From: Candidatus Mycobacterium wuenschmannii
GTDB lineage: Bacteria > Actinomycetota > Actinomycetes > Mycobacteriales > Mycobacteriaceae
Direction: 5' to 3'
Length of the DNA stretch: 64,000 nt
Assembly: GCF_030252325.1 (NCBI RefSeq)
Contig: NZ_CP126981.1
Coordinates: forward strand, 4,588,001 to 4,652,000
Part shown: in pieces, positions 16,735-33,428 of the stretch
Layout: each line of letters opens with the position of its first letter
Position numbering within the stretch: position 1 is the first letter of the stretch
Position numbers and translations under genes: made by a program
Notes under the pieces: generated by a model
The model's database searches: none
What the model was told of the DNA's origin: nothing
What the model saw: only the letters and a program-made list of their open reading frames with translations

Positions 16735-18246
16735 GTGAGCCACGCCGTCACCACCCCGCCGGCAAATCCGTATCTCGATGACTTCCTGGCACCGGTCACG
16801 AAAGAGGTGACCGCGACCGACCTGCGCGTCACCGGCCACATCCCCGACTTCCTGGATGGCCGCTACTTGCGCAACGGACCCAACCCGGTCGCCGAGGTCG
16901 ACCCGGCCACCTATCACTGGTTCACCGGCGACGGCATGATCCACGGTGTCTCGCTGCACGGCGGAAAGGCCGGCTGGTATCGCAATCGATGGGTCCGCAG
17001 CGCTCCCGTCCGCGCCGCGTTGGGCGAGCCGGCCACCGCCGGCAACCTCAAAGCTGGCATGCAGTCGCTCGGCGCCAACACCAACGTGCTGGCTCACGCC
17101 GGCAGGACGCTGGCGCTGGTCGAGGGGGGCGTCGCCAACTACGAGCTCACCGACGAACTCGACACCGTCGGGCAGTGCGACTTCGACGGCACCCTCAGCG
17201 GCGGCTACGCCGCGCATCCGCACCGCGACCCGCACACCGGCGAGTTGCACGCCGTCAACTACTCCTTCGCTCGCGGCAAGTCCGTGCAGTATTCGGTGAT
17301 CGGCACCGACGGCCGCGCCCGGCGCACGGTCGACATCGCGGTCTCGGGGTCGCCGATGATGCACGACTTCTCGTTGACCGATAAATACGTCGTGCTCTAC
17401 GACCTACCGGTGACCCTCGACCCGATGCAGGTGTTGCCGAAGAAGATGCCCCGGTGGATGCGCCGCCCGGCCCAGATCGTGGCCGAGGCCGTCGTCGGTC
17501 AGATTCCGGTGCCCGGGCCGCTCGCGGCGAGATTCAACCGCAACGAGAAGTCCGCCTACGAGCTGCCCTACTCCTGGAACCCCAAGTACCCGGCCCGTGT
17601 CGGGGTGATGCCGCGCGAGGGCACCAATAAAGACGTCCGGTGGTTCGACATCGAGCCCTGCTACGTCTACCACCCGCTGAACGCCTACTCCGAGAACCGC
17701 GACGGCCAGGAAGTGCTGGTCCTCGACGTGTGCCGCTACGAGCGGATGTTCGACCGCGACCGTCGCGGGCCCGGCGGCGTCACGCCCACCCTGGACCGGT
17801 GGACGATCAATTTGAGCACCGGCCGGGTCGGCAGCGAACGGCTCGACGACCGCTCGCAGGAATTCCCGCGGATCAACGAGACGCTGCTGGGGGCCAAGCA
17901 CCGCTTCGGCTACACAGTCGGCATCGACGGCGGGTTCGTGAACTCAGGCAGATCGAAAATGTCGTCGTCGCTCTACAAGCACGACCTGGCGGCCGGATCG
18001 AGCATGGTCGCGCCGCTCGACCCGGAGTTGCTGATCGGCGAGATGTCGTTCGTGCCGCGCCCGGCCACGGGGTCGACTAGCTTGTCTGAGGACGACGGAA
18101 TCCTGATCGGTTACGGGTACCACCGCGGACACGACGAAGGCCAGCTGCTGCTGCTCGACGCGCAAACGTGCGAGTCGGTGGCGACGGTCCACTTGCCGCA
18201 GCGCGTACCGATGGGATTTCACGGAAACTGGGCGCCGCAGGACTGA
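16735..18246 (+). CDS. Carotenoid-cleavage-type dioxygenase
   Basis: A 503-residue iron(II)-dependent oxygenase of the carotenoid cleavage/RPE65 family, corresponding to Rv0654. These enzymes form a seven-bladed propeller with four His iron ligands. Candidate ligand segments are SGGYAAHPHRDP near residue 160, SPMMHDFSLTDKY near 210, YHPLNAYSE near 310 and the C-terminal FHGNWAP. The opening YLRNGPNPVAEVDPATYHWFTGDGMIHGV is typical of the family. It would cleave a conjugated double bond in carotenoids or apocarotenals. GTG at 16735 follows CTAGGAGG. It is probably repressed by the divergent TetR protein. Confidence 0.92.
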   Translation: MSHAVTTPPANPYLDDFLAPVTKEVTATDLRVTGHIPDFLDGRYLRNGPNPVAEVDPATYHWFTGDGMIHGVSLHGGKAGWYRNRWVRSAPVRAALGEPATAGNLKAGMQSLGANTNVLAHAGRTLALVEGGVANYELTDELDTVGQCDFDGTLSGGYAAHPHRDPHTGELHAVNYSFARGKSVQYSVIGTDGRARRTVDIAVSGSPMMHDFSLTDKYVVLYDLPVTLDPMQVLPKKMPRWMRRPAQIVAEAVVGQIPVPGPLAARFNRNEKSAYELPYSWNPKYPARVGVMPREGTNKDVRWFDIEPCYVYHPLNAYSENRDGQEVLVLDVCRYERMFDRDRRGPGGVTPTLDRWTINLSTGRVGSERLDDRSQEFPRINETLLGAKHRFGYTVGIDGGFVNSGRSKMSSSLYKHDLAAGSSMVAPLDPELLIGEMSFVPRPATGSTSLSEDDGILIGYGYHRGHDEGQLLLLDAQTCESVATVHLPQRVPMGFHGNWAPQD

Positions 18247-18334
18247 TCAAATCCGAGCTACCTGTGCGCTACAGTGACTCAAGCCACAAGCTGGCCTTGG
18301 GCTGCGATCAGCAACATCAGCGGGAGGATTTCGC

Positions 18335-19375
18335 GTGGGTATCGGTATCTCGGTTGAGGGACTGACCAAGTCTTTTGGGTCCCAGCGAATCTGGGAAGAC
18401 GTCACGATGGAGATCCCGGAGGGCGAGGTCAGCGTTCTGCTCGGCCCGTCCGGTACCGGTAAGTCCGTCTTCCTGAAGTCGTTGATCGGTCTACTGCGCC
18501 CCGAGCGCGGCTCGATCGTCGTCGACGGCACGGACATCACCGAGTGTTCGGCCAAGGAGCTCTACGACATCCGCACCCTGTTCGGCGTGATGTTCCAGGA
18601 CGGCGCGTTGTTCGGGTCGATGAACCTCTACGACAACACCGCCTTCCCGCTGCGCGAGCACACCAAGAAGAAGGAGAGCGAGATCCGTGACATCGTCATG
18701 GAGAAGCTCGACATGGTGGGTCTGACCGGCGACGAGAAGAAGTTCCCCGGTGAGATCTCCGGTGGTATGCGCAAGCGCGCCGGCCTGGCCCGCAGCCTGG
18801 TGCTCGACCCGCAGATCATCCTCTGTGACGAGCCGGACTCCGGTCTGGACCCGGTCCGTACCGCTTACCTGAGCCAGCTGCTGATCGACATCAACGCCCA
18901 GATCGACTGCACGATCCTGATCGTGACGCACAACATCAACATCGCCCGCACGGTGCCCGACAACATGGGCATGTTGTTCCGCCGCAAGCTGGTCATGTTC
19001 GGCCCCCGCGAGGTGCTGCTGACCTCCGACGAGCCGGTGGTGCGCCAGTTCCTCAACGGTCGCCGTATCGGCCCGATCGGTATGTCGGAGGAAAAGGACG
19101 AGGCCACGATGGCCGAGGAGCAGGCCCACTTGGAGGCCGGCCACCACGACGGTGGCGTCGACGAGATCGAGGGCGTGCCGCCGCAGGTCACCGCGACCCC
19201 GGGCATGCCGGAGCGCAAGGCCGCCGGTCGCCGGCAGGCCCGCGTCCGGGAGAACCTGCACCTGCTGCCCAAGCAGGCCCAGGAGGCCATCCTCGAGTCC
19301 TTCGAGGCAGACAAGCAGTCGGCCCAGAAATACGACGACCCGGACACCGCCTCGATCCCCACCCAGCGTCACTGA
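18335..19375 (+). CDS. mkl: ABC transporter ATPase Mkl/MceG for Mce lipid importers
   Basis: A 346-residue ATP-binding protein. It shows the Walker A motif GPSGTGKS near residue 40, the signature ISGGMRKR near 145 and Walker B IILCDEPDSGLDP near 165, with the switch His in IVTHN. A C-terminal extension of about 100 residues, rich in charged residues (EKDEATMAEEQAHLEAGHHDGG), is typical of MceG/Mkl. It is the shared ATPase that powers Mce complexes importing cholesterol and fatty acids, bound to YrbE permeases on the inner face of the membrane. A GGGAGG ribosome site lies before the GTG start. In M. tuberculosis a block of toxin-antitoxin genes separates it from rpoB; here rpoB follows after about 415 bases. 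Confidence 0.93.
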   Translation: MGIGISVEGLTKSFGSQRIWEDVTMEIPEGEVSVLLGPSGTGKSVFLKSLIGLLRPERGSIVVDGTDITECSAKELYDIRTLFGVMFQDGALFGSMNLYDNTAFPLREHTKKKESEIRDIVMEKLDMVGLTGDEKKFPGEISGGMRKRAGLARSLVLDPQIILCDEPDSGLDPVRTAYLSQLLIDINAQIDCTILIVTHNINIARTVPDNMGMLFRRKLVMFGPREVLLTSDEPVVRQFLNGRRIGPIGMSEEKDEATMAEEQAHLEAGHHDGGVDEIEGVPPQVTATPGMPERKAAGRRQARVRENLHLLPKQAQEAILESFEADKQSAQKYDDPDTASIPTQRH

Positions 19376-23297
<3,922 letters not shown>

Positions 23298-23310
23298 TTT
23301 CGATTTCTAA

Positions 23311-27285
<3,975 letters not shown>

Positions 27286-27307
27286 TCCCCGCTATCGGCG
27301 CACAACG

Positions 27308-27339
27308 AAAAAGCCCCGGGCTTCGGCTCGGGGCTTTTT
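27308..27339 (+). terminator. Intrinsic terminator of rpoB-rpoC
   Basis: A perfect 11-bp hairpin, AAAAAGCCCCG (27308-27318) and CGGGGCTTTTT (27329-27339), with the T run at its 3' side, directly behind rpoC. Confidence 0.92.
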
Positions 27340-27365
27340 CGTCGCCCGGTGCGGTTGGGCCTCGT

Positions 27366-27565
27366 CGAGTGTGCGGCCAGCCGCACATTCGACGCCGAGC
27401 GCGCGTCTGGCTGCGCGTTCGCGTGACGGGCGCCCGGCTGGTGGGGCGCTGAGTCACGGCCGCCCTGCTAGCTGGGCGCCCGCAGACGCCGTCCACGCGC
27501 TTTAGCCGCCGAGCGTGAAGCTAGCGTTACGTTCGACGCCGAGTGTGCGCCTAGTTTCACCCTCG
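27366..27565. repeat. Array of imperfect 26-bp palindromes with about 30-bp period
   Basis: Units of 26 bases of the form CGAGnGTGnnn-CTAG/CTGG/CCAG-nnnCACnnTCG start at 27366, 27396, 27427, 27457, 27510 and 27540. The best one, 27366-27391, has 10 of 11 paired positions; others pair at 6 to 9 of 11. Neighbouring units are joined by ACGC, giving steps of 30 or 31 bases; 27483-27509 looks like a decayed unit. The array fills the 403-base space between rpoC and the endonuclease IV gene, in which I see no other gene. It is not a CRISPR array because there are no unique spacers. Confidence 0.75.
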
Positions 27566-27688
27566 GTGGGTGGCTTGTTTCGACGCCAATTTGCAGAGAT
27601 ATGGCTTTGCGCCCACCTCATAGCGACAATCGGCTGGAGGTTGGCAAGCCTATGCCGTGCGTCAGGCGTCCTCACTAGACTGGCCGAC

Positions 27689-28447
27689 GTGCTCATCGGT
27701 TCACACATCAGCCCGCAGGATCCGCTGGCCACCGCGGCCGCCGAGAATGCCGACGTCGTGCAGATCTTCCTCGGCAACCCGCAGAGCTGGAAGGCCCCCA
27801 AACCGCGTGAGGACGCCGCGGAACTCAAGGCCGCGGCCCTGCCGATCTACGTCCACGCGCCGTACTTGATCAACGTCGCATCGGCGAACAACCGCGTACG
27901 CATTCCGTCTCGCAAGATTCTGCAGCAGACGTGTGACGCCGCCGCCGACATCGGCGCGGCCGCGGTGATCGTGCACGGCGGGCACGTCACCGAAGACGAC
28001 GATCTCGACGAGGGCTTCCTGCGCTGGCGCAAGGCGCTCGATCAGTTGGAGACGAAAGTCCCTGTCTACCTTGAGAACACTGCCGGCGGCGACCATGCGA
28101 TGGCCCGCCACTTCGACATCATCGCGCGACTGTGGGACCACATCGGCGACGCCGGTGTCGGCTTCTGCCTCGACACCTGCCACGCCTGGGCGGCGGGGGA
28201 GGGGCTCGTCGACGCGGTGGACCGGATCAAGGCCATCACCGGACACATCGACCTGGTGCACTGCAACGACTCCAAGGATTCAGCCGGCTCCGGCCGTGAC
28301 CGGCACGCCAACTTCGGCACCGGGCAGATCGACCCCGAACTGCTGGTCGCCGTCGTCAAGGCCGCCAATGCGCCGGTCATCTGCGAGACAGCCGAAGAGG
28401 GCCGCAAGGACGACATCGCATTCCTGCGGGAGAAGACGAGCGCCTGA
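27689..28447 (+). CDS. end: Endonuclease IV (AP endonuclease)
   Basis: A 252-residue zinc-dependent apurinic/apyrimidinic endonuclease of the Nfo family that incises DNA 5' of abasic sites in base-excision repair. The TIM-barrel metal motifs are visible: [68 protein letters not shown] and [13 protein letters not shown]. The GTG at 27689 gives the usual N-terminus ([12 protein letters not shown]); the open frame extends upstream into the palindrome array but without family similarity. The next gene starts 1 base after the stop. Confidence 0.96.
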   Translation: MLIGSHISPQDPLATAAAENADVVQIFLGNPQSWKAPKPREDAAELKAAALPIYVHAPYLINVASANNRVRIPSRKILQQTCDAAADIGAAAVIVHGGHVTEDDDLDEGFLRWRKALDQLETKVPVYLENTAGGDHAMARHFDIIARLWDHIGDAGVGFCLDTCHAWAAGEGLVDAVDRIKAITGHIDLVHCNDSKDSAGSGRDRHANFGTGQIDPELLVAVVKAANAPVICETAEEGRKDDIAFLREKTSA

Positions 28448-28448
28448 G

Positions 28449-29294
28449 ATGCGTCATCGGATCGCGATCCTGCTGGGCGTCGTGCTGTTGCTGGCCGGAT
28501 GCGCGGTCGTGCATCCCAAGCCGCCGTCGGGGTTCGTCGACGGCGCCAGCATCCACACCCTCAAGGCCGGCAACCACGAGCGCGTCTACCGACTGCACAA
28601 ACCCGCCGGCCTCAACGGCTCTTCGAGTCTCGTGGTGGTGCTGCACGGCGGCTTCGGAAGCGCCGAGCAAGCCGAAAGGTCTTACGGCTGGGACCAATTG
28701 GCTGACTCGGCGAAATTCGTCGCGGTCTACCCCGACGGCGTGAAGCGGGCCTGGAACGTCAACGGCGGTGGCTGCTGCGGCCGGCCGGCGACGGAGAACA
28801 TCGACGATGTCGGCTTCATCACCGCCGTAGTCGCGGACGTGTCCAAACACATCGGCATCGACGCGTCACGGGTCTACGTCACCGGCATGAGCAACGGCGG
28901 CATCATGGCTTACACGCTGGCCTGCAACACCACGCTGTTCGCCGCGATCGGCCCGGTGGCCGGCACTCAACTGGACGCGTGCCGGACGCCGCATCCGGTG
29001 TCCGTGATGGCGGTGCACGGCACCGCTGACCCGAACATCCCCTACGGCGGTGGACCCGGCCACGGGTTCGCGCACATCAGCGGCCCGGCGGTACCGGAGC
29101 TGAATGCGTTGTGGCGCAAGGTCGATCAGTGCAAGCCGCCCACAGAGACGACGGATGGCCCGGTCACCGTCTCGACCGCCGGATGCGCCGAGGGGCGCAG
29201 CGTCGCGCTGGTCACCGTCGCCGATGGCGGCCATCACTGGCCCGACTTCGCCACCGCCAAGCTCTGGGAGTTCTTCGCCGGCCATCACCGCTGA
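28449..29294 (+). CDS. lpqP: Lipoprotein esterase of the PHB-depolymerase/feruloyl-esterase type (LpqP-like)
   Basis: A 281-residue secreted lipoprotein. The signal peptide MRHRIAILLGVVLLLAGC has a lipobox with Cys18 as the lipidated residue, so the protein should be anchored outside the membrane. The hydrolase shows the nucleophile elbow GMSNGG, an oxyanion segment LHGGFGSAEQA, an Asp in HGTADPNIPYGGG and a His in DGGHHWPDF, the arrangement of LpqC/LpqP and poly-hydroxybutyrate-depolymerase relatives. The natural substrate is unknown. It begins 1 base after the end gene, as in M. tuberculosis (Rv0670-Rv0671). Confidence 0.88.
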   Translation: MRHRIAILLGVVLLLAGCAVVHPKPPSGFVDGASIHTLKAGNHERVYRLHKPAGLNGSSSLVVVLHGGFGSAEQAERSYGWDQLADSAKFVAVYPDGVKRAWNVNGGGCCGRPATENIDDVGFITAVVADVSKHIGIDASRVYVTGMSNGGIMAYTLACNTTLFAAIGPVAGTQLDACRTPHPVSVMAVHGTADPNIPYGGGPGHGFAHISGPAVPELNALWRKVDQCKPPTETTDGPVTVSTAGCAEGRSVALVTVADGGHHWPDFATAKLWEFFAGHHR

Positions 29295-29296
29295 AC

Positions 29297-29332
29297 ATTA
29301 CACCTCTTGTGCGGTTGTAGAAAAAATGTAAT
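29297..29332. promoter_or_regulatory. Candidate operator upstream of fadE8
   Basis: ATTACA (29297-29302) and TGTAAT (29327-29332) form an inverted repeat with a 24-base, A-rich interior in an otherwise G+C-rich area, ending 9 bases before the fadE8 ATG. It could bind the PaaX-like regulator encoded two genes downstream; this link is inference. Confidence 0.35.
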
Positions 29333-29341
29333 ATCGACGCC

Positions 29342-30970
29342 ATGCCAGATACCCATGTCGTCAGTAACCAGGTGCCGCTGCTCGAGGAGCACAACCCGGC
29401 GTCGTCGCCGGTGCTGATGGAGGCCCTGATCCGTGAGGGTGGGCAGTGGGGCCTCGACGAGGTCACCGCGGTCGGTGCCATCTCGGGTTCGAAGCAGACG
29501 CAGCGCTGGGGTGAGCTGGCGCAGCGCAACCGGCCGATCCTGCGTACCCACGACCGCTACGGCAATCGGGTCGACGTGGTCGAATTCGACCCGGCCTACC
29601 ACGAGCTCATGAAGGTCGCGATCGAGCACGGTCTGCACGGCGGGCCCTGGGCCGACGACCGACCGGGCGCACACGTGGTCCGCGCGGCCAAGATGGGTGT
29701 CTGGACTGCCGAGCCCGGGCACGTCTGCCCGATCTCCATGACCTATGCGGTCATCCCCGCGCTACGGTTCAACCCCGAACTCGCCGCGACCTACGAGCCG
29801 CTGCTCACCAGTCGGCACTACGACCCCGAATTGAAGCTGGCCACAACCAAAGTCGGCATCACCGCCGGCATGTCGATGACCGAGAAGCAGGGCGGCTCGG
29901 ATGTCCGCGCCGGCAACACCGAAGCCGTGCCGAACGGCGACGGCACCTACCGGCTGACCGGTCACAAGTGGTTCACTTCCGCGCCGATGTGCGACATCTT
30001 TCTGGTGCTGGCCCAGGCGCCCGGCGGGCTGTCTTGCTTCTTCCTGCCGCGCGTGCTGCCCGACGGCAGCCTCAACCGGATGCTGCTGCAGCGCCTGAAG
30101 GACAAGCTCGGCAACAACGCCAACGCCTCCAGCGAGGTGGAGTACGACGGCGCGACGGCATGGCTGGTCGGCGAGGAGGGTCGCGGCGTGCCGACCATCA
30201 TCGAGATGGTCAACCTCACCCGGCTGGACTGCACGCTGGGCAGTGCCACCAGCATGCGCACCGGCCTCACCCAGGCGGTACATCATGCCCAGCACCGCAA
30301 GGCATTTGGCGAATATCTGATCGATCAGCCGCTGATGCGCAACGTGCTGGCCGACCTCGCCGTCGAGGCCGAGGCCGCCACCATGGTTGCGATGCGGATG
30401 GCCGGTGCCACCGATAACGCCGTGCGCGGCGACGAGACCGAGGCGCTGCTGCGCCGAATCGGCTTGGCCGCCAGCAAGTACTGGGTGTGCAAGCGCGCGA
30501 CGCCGCATGCGGCCGAGGCCATGGAGTGTCTGGGCGGTAACGGCTACGTCGAGGAGTCCGGCATGCCGCGGCTCTACCGCGAGGCCCCGCTGATGGGCAT
30601 CTGGGAAGGCTCGGGCAATGTGAGTGCGCTGGATACCTTGCGCGCCATGGCAACTCGCCCCGAGTGCATCGAGGTGCTATTCACCGAGCTGGCCAAGAGT
30701 GCGGGCCAGGACGTGCGGCTGGACCGTCATGTCGAGCAGCTTCGCCCGCAGCTGGGCGACCTGGAATCCATTCAGTACCGGGCCCGCAAGGTTGCCGAGG
30801 ACATCTGTCTGGCGCTGCAAGGCTCGCTGTTGGTGCGCCACGGTCACCCGGCCGTCGCCGAGGCGTTCCTGGCGACCCGACTGGAGGGCCAGTGGGGCGG
30901 CGCGTTCGGGACCATGCCCGCCGGGCTGGATCTCGCGCCGATCATCGAGCGTGCTCTAGTAAAAGGATGA
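29342..30970 (+). CDS. fadE8: Acyl-CoA dehydrogenase, AidB-like (FadE8)
   Basis: A 542-residue FAD enzyme of the acyl-CoA dehydrogenase superfamily, longer than the roughly 380-residue standard form and of the AidB type. The flavin/substrate motif GITAGMSMTEKQGGSDVRAGNTEA and the helix segment AHRK-like HAQHRKAFGEYLIDQPLM are clear, as is AAEAMECLGGNGYVEESGMPRLYREAPLMGIWEGSG near residue 420. It would catalyse alpha-beta desaturation of an acyl-CoA, though AidB relatives can have other roles. It leads a unit with echA4, the PaaX-like gene and echA5, suggesting one catabolic module for a fatty or aromatic acyl chain. Confidence 0.9.
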   Translation: MPDTHVVSNQVPLLEEHNPASSPVLMEALIREGGQWGLDEVTAVGAISGSKQTQRWGELAQRNRPILRTHDRYGNRVDVVEFDPAYHELMKVAIEHGLHGGPWADDRPGAHVVRAAKMGVWTAEPGHVCPISMTYAVIPALRFNPELAATYEPLLTSRHYDPELKLATTKVGITAGMSMTEKQGGSDVRAGNTEAVPNGDGTYRLTGHKWFTSAPMCDIFLVLAQAPGGLSCFFLPRVLPDGSLNRMLLQRLKDKLGNNANASSEVEYDGATAWLVGEEGRGVPTIIEMVNLTRLDCTLGSATSMRTGLTQAVHHAQHRKAFGEYLIDQPLMRNVLADLAVEAEAATMVAMRMAGATDNAVRGDETEALLRRIGLAASKYWVCKRATPHAAEAMECLGGNGYVEESGMPRLYREAPLMGIWEGSGNVSALDTLRAMATRPECIEVLFTELAKSAGQDVRLDRHVEQLRPQLGDLESIQYRARKVAEDICLALQGSLLVRHGHPAVAEAFLATRLEGQWGGAFGTMPAGLDLAPIIERALVKG

Positions 30971-30989
30971 CAGCGCAGGGGCAACGCCC

Positions 30990-31928
30990 ATGACACACGC
31001 GATCCGGCCGGTCGATTTCGGCAACCTGAAGACGATGACCTACGAGGTCACCGACCGGGTTGCGCGAATTACCTTCAACCGGCCCGAAAAAGGCAACGCG
31101 ATCGTCGCCGACACTCCGTTGGAGCTGTCGGCTCTGGTCGAACGTGCCGACCTCGACCCGGCAGTCCACGTCATCCTGGTCTCGGGCCGGGGCGAAGGAT
31201 TCTGCGCTGGATTCGACCTCAGCGCGTACGCCGACCGCACCGGCTCGGCGGGCGGCACCGGCGCCTACAACGGCACGTCGCTGGATGGAAAAACCCAGGC
31301 GGTCAACCATTTACCGAATCAGCCGTGGGATCCGATGATCGACTACCAGATGATGAGCCGGTTCGTGCGCGGCTTCTCCAGCCTCCTGCATGCGGACAAA
31401 CCGACGGTGGCCAAGATCCACGGTTACTGCGTGGCCGGTGGCACCGACATCGCGCTGCACGCCGACCAGGTGATCGCCGCATCGGATGCCAAGATCGGCT
31501 ACCCGCCCACCCGCGTCTGGGGCGTGCCCGCGGCAGGCATGTGGGCTCATCGACTGGGCGACCAGCGCGCCAAACGCCTTCTGCTGACCGGTGATTGCAT
31601 CACCGGCGCGCAGGCCGCCGAATGGGGTCTGGCCGTCGAGGCGCCGGACCCGAAGGACCTCGACGAGCGCACCGAGCGCCTGGTCGAGCGAATCGCCGCC
31701 GTGCCGGTCAACCAACTGATCATGGTCAAGCTGGCGCTGAATTCGGCACTGCTGCAACAGGGTGTGGCGACCAGTCGGATGGTCAGCACGGTGTTCGACG
31801 GGGTGGCCAGGCACACGCCCGAGGGCCATGCGTTTGTTGCCGACGCCGTTGAGCACGGCTTCCGCGAGGCGGTCAAGCATCGCGACGAACCATTCGGCGA
31901 TGCTGGCCGGCAGGCCTCACAGGTCTAA
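30990..31928 (+). CDS. echA4: Enoyl-CoA hydratase/isomerase (EchA4-like)
   Basis: A 312-residue crotonase-fold protein. The oxyanion-hole segments are SGRGEGFCAGFDLSAYADR (about residues 65-85) and KIHGYCVAGGTDIALHADQVIAA (about 140-160), followed by GYPPTRVWGVPAAGM. The typical paired catalytic Glu residues of mitochondrial-type hydratases are not obvious, so the exact reaction (hydration, isomerisation or hydrolysis) is open. It lies 19 bases after fadE8 and 4 bases before the regulator gene. Confidence 0.88.
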   Translation: MTHAIRPVDFGNLKTMTYEVTDRVARITFNRPEKGNAIVADTPLELSALVERADLDPAVHVILVSGRGEGFCAGFDLSAYADRTGSAGGTGAYNGTSLDGKTQAVNHLPNQPWDPMIDYQMMSRFVRGFSSLLHADKPTVAKIHGYCVAGGTDIALHADQVIAASDAKIGYPPTRVWGVPAAGMWAHRLGDQRAKRLLLTGDCITGAQAAEWGLAVEAPDPKDLDERTERLVERIAAVPVNQLIMVKLALNSALLQQGVATSRMVSTVFDGVARHTPEGHAFVADAVEHGFREAVKHRDEPFGDAGRQASQV

Positions 31929-31932
31929 CCGC

Positions 31933-32667
31933 ATGCCGAAATCGCTGGCCCGCATGACCGCCCGGTCGGTGGTGCTGAGCGTGATGCTCGGCGCCCACCC
32001 CGCATGGGCCAGCGCCGCCGAATTGATCCGGCTCACCGACGACTTCGATATCAAAGAGACCACGCTGCGGGTTGCGCTCACCCGGATGGTCGGCGCGGGC
32101 GACCTGGTCCGCTCCGCAGACGGCTACCGGCTCTCCGATCGACTGCTTGCCCGCCAGCGGCGCCAGGACGACTCGATGCGGCCGCAACTACAGCCCTGGC
32201 AAGGGAATTGGACGATGCTGATTGTCACCAGCATCGGCACGGACGCCCGCACCCGGGCGACATTGCGAACCACGCTGCACCAGAAGCGTTTCGGTGAACT
32301 ACGCGAGGGTGTCTGGATGCGGCCGGACAACCTCGGTCTCGAGCTCGACGCGGATGCCCGTGAACGGGTGCGGATCGTGCAGGCCCGCGACGAGGATTCC
32401 GCGGAGCTGGCCGGCCAGCTATGGGACCTCGAAGCGTGGGCCCGCACCGGGCGGCAACTCGTCGACGACATGGCCTGCGCCGGTGACGTCCCGGAGAAAT
32501 TCGTGACCGCCGCAGCGATGGTCCGCCACCTGCTCACCGACCCGGTGCTGCCCGATGAGTTGCTCCCGAAAGACTGGCCGGGTCAGCGACTGAGGTCCGC
32601 CTACAACGACTTTGCCGCGGAACTACTCGCGCGGCGCGACGACATCCGACTAGTGGAGGCGACATGA
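31933..32667 (+). CDS. PaaX-family transcriptional regulator
   Basis: A 244-residue winged-helix regulator of the PaaX type (Rv0674 counterpart). The N-terminal DNA-binding part is VVLSVMLGAHPAWASAAELIRLTDDFDIKETTLRVALTRMV, followed by the central domain with GNWTMLIVTS and LREGVWMRPDNL, and a C-terminal helical domain. PaaX of E. coli represses phenylacetate degradation and responds to the CoA thioester, so an acyl-CoA ligand is likely here. ATG at 31933, 4 bases after echA4; the open frame upstream overlaps echA4 and is not used. Its stop overlaps the echA5 start by 4 bases (ATGA). Confidence 0.85.
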   Translation: MPKSLARMTARSVVLSVMLGAHPAWASAAELIRLTDDFDIKETTLRVALTRMVGAGDLVRSADGYRLSDRLLARQRRQDDSMRPQLQPWQGNWTMLIVTSIGTDARTRATLRTTLHQKRFGELREGVWMRPDNLGLELDADARERVRIVQARDEDSAELAGQLWDLEAWARTGRQLVDDMACAGDVPEKFVTAAAMVRHLLTDPVLPDELLPKDWPGQRLRSAYNDFAAELLARRDDIRLVEAT

Positions 32668-33428
32668 GCGACCCAGTGCGGGTTGAACGCAACGGCCCGG
32701 TGACCACCGTCATCATCGATCGGCCCGGGGCGCGCAACGCGGTCAACGGCCCTACCGCCAAGGCGCTCTACGAGGCCTTCGAGGAGTTCGACCGTGACGA
32801 TTCGGCTGCGGTCGCCGTGCTCTGGGGTGATCACGGAACATTCTGTGCCGGTGCCGATTTGAAGGCCTTCGGTACCCCGGACGCCAACGCGGTGCACCGC
32901 ACCGGGCCCGGTCCGATGGGACCGAGTCGAATGGTGTTGTCCAAGCCGGTGATCGCCGCGGTCAGCGGCTATGCGGTGGCCGGGGGGCTGGAACTCGCCC
33001 TGTGGTGTGACATGCGGGTCGCCGAGGAGGACGCCGTGTTCGGCGTGTTCTGCCGGCGCTGGGGCGTGCCGCTGATCGACGGCGGCACGATTCGGCTGCC
33101 GCGGCTGATCGGGCAGAGCCGGGCGATGGACATGATCCTCACCGGCCGCGCCGTCGACGCCGCCGAGGCCCTTTCGATCGGGCTCGCCAATCGCGTTGTG
33201 CCCAAGGGAAATGCGCGCAAAGCCGCCGAGCAACTCGCGCTGGAGCTCTCCGGGCTGCCGCAGCAGTGCCTGCGGGCGGACCGGTTGTCGGCGCTGCACC
33301 AGTGGGGGCAGTCCGAAGCCGACGCGCTGGACTACGAGTTCGCCAGCATCTCGCGGGTGGCGGCCGAGGCAAACGAGGGCGCGGGCCGGTTCGCCGCCGG
33401 CGCGGGCCGGCACGGCGCCAAGGCCTAG
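32664..33428 (+). CDS. echA5: Enoyl-CoA hydratase/isomerase (EchA5-like)
   Basis: A 254-residue crotonase-fold enzyme. Oxyanion-hole segments are GDHGTFCAGADLKAFGTPDA (about residues 55-75) and [48 protein letters not shown] (about 95-140), where a Glu in the AGGLELALW region and Asp in PLIDGGT are candidate catalytic residues. It ends the fadE8-echA4-paaX-echA5 unit; the last 4 bases overlap the end of a convergent monooxygenase gene. Confidence 0.9.
   Translation: MSDPVRVERNGPVTTVIIDRPGARNAVNGPTAKALYEAFEEFDRDDSAAVAVLWGDHGTFCAGADLKAFGTPDANAVHRTGPGPMGPSRMVLSKPVIAAVSGYAVAGGLELALWCDMRVAEEDAVFGVFCRRWGVPLIDGGTIRLPRLIGQSRAMDMILTGRAVDAAEALSIGLANRVVPKGNARKAAEQLALELSGLPQQCLRADRLSALHQWGQSEADALDYEFASISRVAAEANEGAGRFAAGAGRHGAKA

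Noticed and set aside
27366..27565. CRISPR array
   Set aside because: Units differ from each other, the linkers are 4-5 bases, and there are no unique 30-40 base spacers and no cas genes.
27515..27688. Longer endonuclease IV starting at 27515
   Set aside because: The extra residues come from the palindrome array and lack similarity to the family; GTG at 27689 gives the conserved N-terminus.
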